Assembly (NCBI GenBank): GCA_028353405.1
Contig: JAOMOG010000002.1
Span: 31,583 to 95,582, forward strand
Direction: 5' to 3'
Length of the DNA stretch: 64,000 bases
DNA from: Candidatus Poseidoniaceae archaeon
GTDB taxonomy: Archaea > Thermoplasmatota > Poseidoniia > Poseidoniales > Poseidoniaceae
Shown here: one piece after another, positions 30,174 to 37,599 of the stretch
Layout of the letters: the number at the start of each line of letters is the position of its first letter
How positions within the stretch are numbered: position 1 is the stretch's first letter
Notes under the pieces: generated by a model
Seen by the model: only the letters and a program-made list of their open reading frames with translations
Databases searched by the model: none
What the model was told of the DNA's origin: nothing
Position numbers and translations under genes: made by a program

Positions 30174-32525
30174 TCATTCATCCTTTGATTCGACAATAGA
30201 TGCGAGTAATCCACTGATAAATTCAGATATTGCAGTTACTATCTTTTCGACCATATTTGCTTCGACTTCAACATCTTCAACAACTTCAGGGGTTACAACA
30301 GTTTGACAATCCATTACTTCAGTCTCTACTAATTCACCATCTTCAAACAATGTGCCCAATAAGCAGTATTCTCCGCTTTCTAATTCTATCTCATCGGTTA
30401 CTAGCCATGTATCAGTAATTTGTAACCCAGTAGAATTTTCGATCCCTTCTGAGCCAGAAACGATATCAAAGGTAGCAGTAGAAACGATCCACCACTCAAT
30501 TGTGTAATCTTTAGAGGAATCAAGATTGGAAGCTGTTAGAGATAGAATGGAAGGAGATGTTGTAGTATCTAATTCAGCATCGAGTGTAGGTGGAATGTAA
30601 GGTTGTTCATCCTCATCACCAGTATCGTTGTCTCCACCAGTGTTGTTATCATCATCACCAGTATCGTTGTCTCCACCAGTATTGTCATCTCCATTGCAGT
30701 CTTTTTGAGCAAGTCCAAGAATGTTATACTCAACTACACCTCGGGCATTACCATAGTTCATCATGAATAAGTTTCCATTATGGCCAAGACCGACATTATC
30801 GCCACCATGTCCCTGGACCCATCCATGAACATCGCTTAATATCGCATCTTCAGTATTTCCATCTGAAATTTCTAGAGTCGAATCTCCACCAAAATCAATA
30901 GAATGGTAATTCCCTCCATAAGCTAGCGCGACTCCTGGTTGACGGAAAACAAAACCAACATATTGATCTTCGGATGTAATCAATGTATTTACAAAATCTG
31001 TTACATCTAAAGTGAATACATCTTCTCCATTGTATGATACATTCTTTACAAAGACACCACTCTGGTAATCTGAATTTGTTAGAACTCCATCACCAGTAAA
31101 TCCATAAATTTCCCATGTAATTGGATAAACCACATAATCTGTTGTATGTGTATCAGAACGTGTTAATTCAATATTTGCGGTACATACATCGTTGTCTCCG
31201 CCAGTGTTATTGTCTTCGCCAGTATTGTTGTCGTCATCACCAGTCTTGTTACCACCTGTACTATTTGATTGGATTGTAAAACAAGCAGTATCATCATCAA
31301 CAGGTGTGTATGTATTACCATCATATACCTTTAACAATGCTTCCCAGCAATAATCGCCCAATGGAAGACTCAGAGATGAATAGTTCATTCCAAAAGTACT
31401 GCCATCTTCACTAATTGGGAAACCCCAGTGTCCATAAGGACCTAGCTGTTGAACACCTAAGTTCATCGATGCCCAGTTATTTCCTCCACCCCATCCTTGA
31501 ATATCGTAATTCATACCGTTTGAATTATTCAACCATGCGATTAAGGACATTGAATTATTGGAAGGAATCCAACAAGTGTCAAAATATCCATCGAATTGAT
31601 CTCCTATGTTGTAAACAGAATTTACATCAGTGATGTTGACTAAACCATCAATTGGCAGTATAGAACTCACACAACCCATGCCAGCATCGTCATCTCCTAG
31701 GTCATCTTCTAATACACATTCATATACATCTCTAATAGAATCATATGAACCAGAGTTACCTCGATTCCGGAATGTTATTTCCTCATTAAAAGTTCTTAAT
31801 TCAACAGAGATTGTGTTTGGCCAGAACTTTTGACAGTACTCTAGTTTACGGTCACCATAACCTTCTGCTCCCCACTGCGCATGTGTCCCTCCACCAGACA
31901 CACCATCGGAATCGGTCATCCAGACACCATTTTCATTGTGCTGGTTAACCTTTCCAGACCAGAATGAGATTCTAGGTGTAGTATCATTTTTAGTATCATT
32001 CAGTGGTATGACAATAAGCATTCCAGACTGTTGAACCGGATCCCCATTTATCGATTCTGCATCAAGTTCCCAATTGACTAAAAGTCGATTCGCTAGAGCT
32101 CCAGTTGCATCCAATGTCAAAGTACTTGCTGCTGAACTTACGAAGAACGTTGATGCTTGTGTTGGGATACGATCAGTTGCGGAATTGTAAGGGCTGATAC
32201 CATCCTGGTCTACCACTTTGAAAACAGTTAATTCAATAGTTCCTGAATCTAGGTTTGCTACACAGTCAATGTCCATTGTATATGTTTCAGGCTCCACAAT
32301 GATTCTAGTGAGTTGCCCGTAAATCCTTTGCCCGAAGTCTTCTATGTCTTGTGAATCATAAATGTCGCCTTGACTATCGGTAAGTGATAGGTCACAGACA
32401 TCTTCAATTCCACCCATGTATGTAGGGCTTGCTGAAGCAAATGCGGTTAATGGTGCTAACAAAAATATCAATGTAACTATGATAGTTTTTGTCAATTTCT
32501 TCTTTGAACTTGCAAGTTTTTGCAT
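30174..32525 (-). CDS. Secreted acidic surface protein with Asn/Asp/Gly/Thr repeats
   Basis: Signal peptide IIVTLIFLLAPLTAFASA; low-complexity GDDDNNTGGDNDTGDDDNNTGGDNDTGDEDE; C-terminal hydrophobic/charged tail. Confidence 0.75.
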   Translation of the reverse strand: MQKLASSKKKLTKTIIVTLIFLLAPLTAFASASPTYMGGIEDVCDLSLTDSQGDIYDSQDIEDFGQRIYGQLTRIIVEPETYTMDIDCVANLDSGTIELTVFKVVDQDGISPYNSATDRIPTQASTFFVSSAASTLTLDATGALANRLLVNWELDAESINGDPVQQSGMLIVIPLNDTKNDTTPRISFWSGKVNQHNENGVWMTDSDGVSGGGTHAQWGAEGYGDRKLEYCQKFWPNTISVELRTFNEEITFRNRGNSGSYDSIRDVYECVLEDDLGDDDAGMGCVSSILPIDGLVNITDVNSVYNIGDQFDGYFDTCWIPSNNSMSLIAWLNNSNGMNYDIQGWGGGNNWASMNLGVQQLGPYGHWGFPISEDGSTFGMNYSSLSLPLGDYCWEALLKVYDGNTYTPVDDDTACFTIQSNSTGGNKTGDDDNNTGEDNNTGGDNDVCTANIELTRSDTHTTDYVVYPITWEIYGFTGDGVLTNSDYQSGVFVKNVSYNGEDVFTLDVTDFVNTLITSEDQYVGFVFRQPGVALAYGGNYHSIDFGGDSTLEISDGNTEDAILSDVHGWVQGHGGDNVGLGHNGNLFMMNYGNARGVVEYNILGLAQKDCNGDDNTGGDNDTGDDDNNTGGDNDTGDEDEQPYIPPTLDAELDTTTSPSILSLTASNLDSSKDYTIEWWIVSTATFDIVSGSEGIENSTGLQITDTWLVTDEIELESGEYCLLGTLFEDGELVETEVMDCQTVVTPEVVEDVEVEANMVEKIVTAISEFISGLLASIVESKDE
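30613..30685 (-). repeat. 39-nt period in-frame tandem repeat (NTGGDNDTGDDDN)
   Basis: Near-identical units tcatcaccagtatcgttgtctccaccagt at 30613 and 30652. Confidence 0.85.
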
Positions 32526-32640
32526 GCTTAATTATGTGTCATCCGAAGTATATGAATCAAAGTAAGGGCTCTGTTGGGATATCCCAAATTAATCAATTCC
32601 TGCGATGGTATAGGCTTAGAATAAATGACCAAATTAAAAA

Positions 32641-32904
32641 TTACAACCAAACAATGGGCAATGATTGCTTTAGTGCACCGAGTTCTTCACCACTATAGAC
32701 AGGTTTTCCATCTTGTTTCAGAGTGTTCATTATCAGCCATAGAACGCCATTCCAGGCGTTCGGTGCAACGAATATTTCAACATGACCACACGCAGCAGCC
32801 TCGAGTAACCTTCCTTCCTCAGTATTGGTATCAAATAAAGCACGGACTAAATTTGCCGCTTTGAATTCAAATCCTTTTGGTCTCCAATCCATCATGAGTT
32901 TCAC
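32641..32904 (-). CDS. Small protein of unknown function, GTGA overlap with the upstream RHH-like gene
   Basis: 87 aa MDWRPKGFEFKAANLVRALFDTNTEEGRLLEAAACGHVEIFVAPNAWNGVLWLIMNTLKQDG; GTG start overlaps the preceding stop. Confidence 0.6.
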   Translation of the reverse strand: MKLMMDWRPKGFEFKAANLVRALFDTNTEEGRLLEAAACGHVEIFVAPNAWNGVLWLIMNTLKQDGKPVYSGEELGALKQSLPIVWL

Positions 32905-33143
32905 ACCTTGAATGGAGCTAGATTTAATCGGTCAGCCAATTGATCAACAGGGACATCTGCAATATCTTTCATTCGCTGGCGCAAAGTGTCTATTTCACCT
33001 TGCATCTTTGCGATTTTGTGAGCACGTACCATGTCGTTTAGCAAATCGTTTACACTTCTATGTCCACTACTAGTTCGCATTGTGTTAAGTTGTCTTCTTA
33101 CTTCATAACTTACGCTAATCGATGTCATTCCTTCTGCAGTCAT
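32901..33143 (-). CDS. Putative RHH/VapB-like DNA-binding protein
   Basis: MTSISVSYEVRRQLNTMRTSSGHRSVNDLLNDMVRAHKIAKMQ: strand-helix-helix pattern of RHH/antitoxin type, then a coiled coil. Confidence 0.55.
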   Translation of the reverse strand: MTAEGMTSISVSYEVRRQLNTMRTSSGHRSVNDLLNDMVRAHKIAKMQGEIDTLRQRMKDIADVPVDQLADRLNLAPFKV

Positions 33144-33230
33144 ATCTCATCCCTGTTACGCTGTGCGTTCTATAGCATACTTAAGCCACGCGAAGCAAGT
33201 TTAGCAATAATTAGCAATTATGCCACCTTT

Positions 33231-34214
33231 TTAGTTAGGCGGGGGAGTGAGATTTTGACGGTTTTGCCTATCTAATAATAATCTTGGAACTTCATTAACT
33301 CCAAACTCTCTTCTCATCTCTAATGTTCTTTGATGGAATTCTTTAGCCAAAGTCCAGTATTCGAGTGAACCTGCTCCAGAGCCAGAGTTTGTTGGTTTAT
33401 TGAGAATAACAGTAGGTGCACCACTCCATGGGGCTTCTGCGACCTTTACCAACCTTCTAACAGTGGTATTGAATAGTTTGTTAGGCATTTTGGTATTGAC
33501 TTGGTCACAAACATGGCGACTTAATTTAGAGCGGGAATCAACCATGGTCATCACCACTCCAAAAATCTTCAATTGGCGATTAATTCTTCTTTGGATCATC
33601 TTGATCGAATTCATCAGCATGCTAAATCCTTCTAGAGCATAGTATTCCGCTTGAACAGGGACCATTACCCAGTTAGCAGCACACATTGCATTTATCGAAA
33701 GTAATCCTAAACTAGGTGGTGTATCGATGATAATATAATCAAAATTGTCAACGATTGGAAGTAACGCTTCTCTAAGTCGCGTTTCTCTTCCAATCTTGTG
33801 GCTCAATTCTATTTCAGCTCCAGACAAATGAATGTCGCTTGGTAATAACCAAAGGTTTCCAGATGTAATATTTGCAGGCGCTTTCTTACCACCATTACGT
33901 AAACTCCAAGCCGCTCTCATCGCTTCTGTTAATTTTTTAGGAGATAATAGATACTCATCCATTAGTGGCAATTCATCTCCTAAATCGTTACTCAACAAAT
34001 CATATGTGGTTTTTTTGACTGATTTTTTCTCCACACCAAATGATGTTGCACAATTTCCTTGAGGGTCTAAATCGATTAACAGAACCTTTGCAGGAGGTAG
34101 TCCCATTTTCCTATTCCCCTTCGCTAGGGCTGCTGCTAAATTAACAGCAGTAGTAGTCTTTGCACAACCTCCTTTTTGATTTGCAACTGCTACAACCATT
34201 TTGTACGGATTCAT
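33231..34214 (-). CDS. parA: ParA/Soj-family ATPase
   Basis: Deviant Walker A NQKGGCAKTTTAVNLAAAL; LLIDLDPQGNCATSFG; IIIDTPPSLGLLSINAM. Confidence 0.92.
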   Translation of the reverse strand: MNPYKMVVAVANQKGGCAKTTTAVNLAAALAKGNRKMGLPPAKVLLIDLDPQGNCATSFGVEKKSVKKTTYDLLSNDLGDELPLMDEYLLSPKKLTEAMRAAWSLRNGGKKAPANITSGNLWLLPSDIHLSGAEIELSHKIGRETRLREALLPIVDNFDYIIIDTPPSLGLLSINAMCAANWVMVPVQAEYYALEGFSMLMNSIKMIQRRINRQLKIFGVVMTMVDSRSKLSRHVCDQVNTKMPNKLFNTTVRRLVKVAEAPWSGAPTVILNKPTNSGSGAGSLEYWTLAKEFHQRTLEMRREFGVNEVPRLLLDRQNRQNLTPPPN

Positions 34215-34283
34215 GTAATCACCTCTTACGATGTTGACGAGGGGACTCCCCCCCTTTCAATGCAAGCCTTGAGATTGGCCAAA

Positions 34284-35294
34284 TCAAGCCGATTGAATAA
34301 CAGGTACTGGAACTTCGGACAGGATTTTTCTGACAATATGCATACCAGTAATTCCTCGTATCTTCGCTTCCGGCTTCATGTTAATTCTGTGGCTAATAAT
34401 TTGTAGTGCAATACCTTTGATGTCATCTGGAATTACATAGTTGCGTCCAGCAATTGCTGCTGCTGCACGTCCAGACTTGAATAATGCCTGTGAAGCACGA
34501 GGTGATGCACCATTTGTTACTCGGTGGTCTTCACGTGTTCTCTGGACAACTTCAACGATATAGGATAGAATTGCAGGGTCTACATGAACTGTTTCCAATG
34601 CTTTCTGCATTGCAACAACCTTCTTTGGAGAAGTAATTTGCTCAACATCGTGACCATCTTTTCCACGCATCTTTCTGCGAGCCAAGATCGCCTTTTCTTC
34701 AGCACGGTCTGGATAGCCCATACTCATCTTCATCAAGAAACGGTCCATTTGTGCTTCAGGAAGCGGATATGTACCTTCTTGTTCGATTGGGTTTTGAGTT
34801 GCAATAACAACGAATGGTGCAGGTAACTTGTGAGTAATACCCTCAATAGTAACCTGCTTTTCTTCCATCGCTTCAAGCAGAGCTGCTTGAGTCTTTGGAG
34901 GCGCTCTGTTAATCTCGTCAGCTAGTAGAATGTTGGTGAATAGAGGTCCAGCTCGTAACTTAAAGTCTCCAGATTTTTGGTCATACATGTATGTACCCAT
35001 AATATCTGAAGGAAGTAAATCTGGAGTGAATTGAACACGCTTGAATTTACATCCAAGTGCTTGAGCAAAGGTATTGGCAAGGAGTGTCTTTGCTAGTCCA
35101 GGGAAATCTTCAAGCAACATGTTTCCATTGCTCAGTATACCAACAGTAACTCTTCTCAAATTTTCATTCTTTCCGATGATTACTTTACTAACTTCATTCA
35201 TCAAACTGTTAGAAATTGCTGCTACAGTTGCAATCAAGTCTTGTGCTTGGCCTGCTGGTGCTGCAGCCTGTGTTGGTTGAAATCCTGCTTCCAT
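34284..35294 (-). CDS. MoxR-family AAA+ ATPase
   Basis: GNMLLEDFPGLAKTLLANTFA, GPLFTNILLADEINRAPPKTQAALLEAMEEKQVT, VIATQNPIEQEGTYPLPEAQMDRFLMK. Confidence 0.94.
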   Translation of the reverse strand: MEAGFQPTQAAAPAGQAQDLIATVAAISNSLMNEVSKVIIGKNENLRRVTVGILSNGNMLLEDFPGLAKTLLANTFAQALGCKFKRVQFTPDLLPSDIMGTYMYDQKSGDFKLRAGPLFTNILLADEINRAPPKTQAALLEAMEEKQVTIEGITHKLPAPFVVIATQNPIEQEGTYPLPEAQMDRFLMKMSMGYPDRAEEKAILARRKMRGKDGHDVEQITSPKKVVAMQKALETVHVDPAILSYIVEVVQRTREDHRVTNGASPRASQALFKSGRAAAAIAGRNYVIPDDIKGIALQIISHRINMKPEAKIRGITGMHIVRKILSEVPVPVIQSA

Positions 35295-35473
35295 GATAAT
35301 TAACCCCTAAGGACATATTGCGTCCCTACCTTTCCGTATATGAATGTGCGCGGTAATTATGTCGTTAAATCTCATGCCAATTCTTCGCCGAAAACGCACC
35401 ATTGCCCCTCATTAGTCTATATTATTCATCATGTCGGAACAATGTTTAAGGGGGCTTTTGAAATCACAAGGGT

Positions 35474-36937
35474 ATGAGTCATTTTTCAAAGGTAATATTG
35501 TTGGCAATTATCACCATTTTATTACTACCTGCAGTGCAAGCAGAACAAACATTTCCTATTGAACCGGAAGGAGAATGGTATGTTTTAGATGCTGCAGATT
35601 TGTTTGATAACCAAACTGAACAGAGGTTTTCTTTGCAATTAGCTGAAATTAGAAATCAGACAAATACACTTGTTAGAGTGGTTACAATAGAATCAATGGC
35701 TGATTATGGAGTGGATGAAGGCCGTGAATATTTCATGGGTGATAGTGGATATGCAAGACAAATGTTCCAGCATTACAATATGGAAGGGAATGAAGAAAAA
35801 GCAATATTAATCACCTTTTCAGAGCAGGATAGAAAATTCAAATTCGTAATGCCAGACCACAATGAAATTCAACAAAAAAGGTCTGGTGAAGTGTATTACG
35901 ATGTTGTGCAGCCAGCCCTTTCTAATAATGAATGGGAATGGGGGACGGAGTTAGCAATTCTCTATGCGGAAGACATCATTGAAGCAGAAGCAGTTGATGA
36001 TTTGATTGTATTGGCAATGTTTTTGATTCCATTTATTCTATGCATCACTTTATTCTATTTGGCTTACAATAAAGCTAAACGTTACAAAACAACTGGACTT
36101 GAAGCTGTGATTGCAGAACAAAGAATGATTCAAGAAATGACAAAGGCAAGAGGAATGAAGGTAATGGAGCATTTGCAGGAAAAAGAATCTGGTACCTTCC
36201 AAATGGAATTCTTAGATCAATTAAACACAGTCACTGAAGGTTATCCATCTCCTGTAGCAGGATCGGAAAGAGATTACGCAAAGGAGGCGATAGTCTATAA
36301 AATCAAGAAAGAATTTGATAAGGCCTCTATTGGAATAAATACTAGAGCAGATGAGTTAGGAATTGGATATGATTTACCATTAGAATATGCTGAAGCAGAA
36401 CAAGATTTAATCGAATTAAATAAATTTGAAGCATTTGCAAAGGCTACATTCCCATCGCCAATTGCTTTCGGATTGATTATTCCTGCTGTCATTGGATTCT
36501 TTAATTTCTTAGATAGGCCGATGGATGCGTTCTATTTTTATGATGACCTTGTTGGTTTTGTTATTGTATTTTTAGTAATCACAGGATTCGCAATCGCAGT
36601 GTATAGGGCAATGCGAGAAGATGTCGGCATATTTTTTCCAATAGCATTCTTGGTTAACAAAAGCACTGAGGTTCACAAACTTGGGACTTCCGGATGGGGC
36701 GGTATTAGTTCCAGCAGGCTATCTTCTGGAATTGTATTAACTGGGATGACTGCAGCAATGATAGTCTCTCCTAGATGGACTGTCACAGTGTCAGGTGTTG
36801 ATGAATATGGAAATAACATGTATGACTACAATGAGCACAGTCACAGTAGTGGCGGTAGTGGTTGTGGCAGTAGTTGCGGTAGTAGTTGCGGTGGCGGTTG
36901 CGGCGGTGGCGGTTGCGGCGGCGGTGGCGATTTCTAA
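35474..36937 (+). CDS. TPM-domain membrane protein with Gly/Cys-rich C-terminus
   Basis: Signal peptide; TPM-like YVLDAADLFDNQTEQRFSLQLAEIRNQTNTLVRVVTI; TM segments; tail GSGCGSSCGSSCGGGCGGGGCGGGGDF. Confidence 0.8.
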   Translation: MSHFSKVILLAIITILLLPAVQAEQTFPIEPEGEWYVLDAADLFDNQTEQRFSLQLAEIRNQTNTLVRVVTIESMADYGVDEGREYFMGDSGYARQMFQHYNMEGNEEKAILITFSEQDRKFKFVMPDHNEIQQKRSGEVYYDVVQPALSNNEWEWGTELAILYAEDIIEAEAVDDLIVLAMFLIPFILCITLFYLAYNKAKRYKTTGLEAVIAEQRMIQEMTKARGMKVMEHLQEKESGTFQMEFLDQLNTVTEGYPSPVAGSERDYAKEAIVYKIKKEFDKASIGINTRADELGIGYDLPLEYAEAEQDLIELNKFEAFAKATFPSPIAFGLIIPAVIGFFNFLDRPMDAFYFYDDLVGFVIVFLVITGFAIAVYRAMREDVGIFFPIAFLVNKSTEVHKLGTSGWGGISSSRLSSGIVLTGMTAAMIVSPRWTVTVSGVDEYGNNMYDYNEHSHSSGGSGCGSSCGSSCGGGCGGGGCGGGGDF

Positions 36938-36955
36938 GTAAGCGAAGGTGCGAAA

Positions 36956-37537
36956 ATGGCAGTTGAAATTCTTGAATCTCCGGTTGAGGGAATAATTCCA
37001 ATTGAGACTCATCGAAGATTGCTGGATTATCATATCGGGCCAGTGGACATTGAATTAACATTCAATCATAGGCTGGCCCACGAAAATGGCTGGAGTCATG
37101 GCTATGCAGATTATGTGGTTGAAGAATACAAGCGATTCGCCTATTTGTGCACCCATGGCAATCAAGTCTGCACTCCCTCAAAAGATGTAGATCAAGCATG
37201 GCATTTACATCTAACCTATACCAATGATTATTGGAATATTTTTTGTCCTAAATTACTTGGTAAAGATTTGCACCATGGCCCTACAATCGGTGGAATGGAA
37301 GATGAAATGAAGTATAGACAACACTACATTGAAACTTTGCAATTATATGAATCTGTATTTGGACGTAAACCTCCAAGCAATATTTGGAAAGACGTTGATA
37401 CAAGATTTTCCCATGATAGTAACTCGCAATGGGTTGACTTAGCAAGCAATATCATTACTTCAAAAAATAGCCTTTTGATCAAGGTAACTTCTGCGGTACT
37501 CATTGGAGTATTGCTTGGGTATTTGTTCCCTTTTTAA
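36956..37537 (+). CDS. GRDP-like (glycine-rich domain-containing protein-like) protein with C-terminal TM
   Basis: VVEEYKRFAYLCTHGNQVCTPSKDVDQAWHLHLTYTNDYWNIFCPKLLGKDLHHGPTIGG; C-terminal TM VLIGVLLGYLFPF. Confidence 0.65.
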   Translation: MAVEILESPVEGIIPIETHRRLLDYHIGPVDIELTFNHRLAHENGWSHGYADYVVEEYKRFAYLCTHGNQVCTPSKDVDQAWHLHLTYTNDYWNIFCPKLLGKDLHHGPTIGGMEDEMKYRQHYIETLQLYESVFGRKPPSNIWKDVDTRFSHDSNSQWVDLASNIITSKNSLLIKVTSAVLIGVLLGYLFPF

Positions 37538-37599
37538 TAACGGCTCAACAAACATAGTGACGGAGCGGAATTAGTCTTAAATACCCTACGAAACGTGTA

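Noticed and set aside
30600-31260. CRISPR-like short repeats
   Set aside because: Repeats are in-frame coding low-complexity units with no unique spacers.
36783-37061. His/Arg-rich reverse ORF (NRHRRRNRHRRNRHRNYYRNYCHNHYRHYC)
   Set aside because: Antisense shadow of the Gly/Cys-rich codons in the plus-strand TPM gene.
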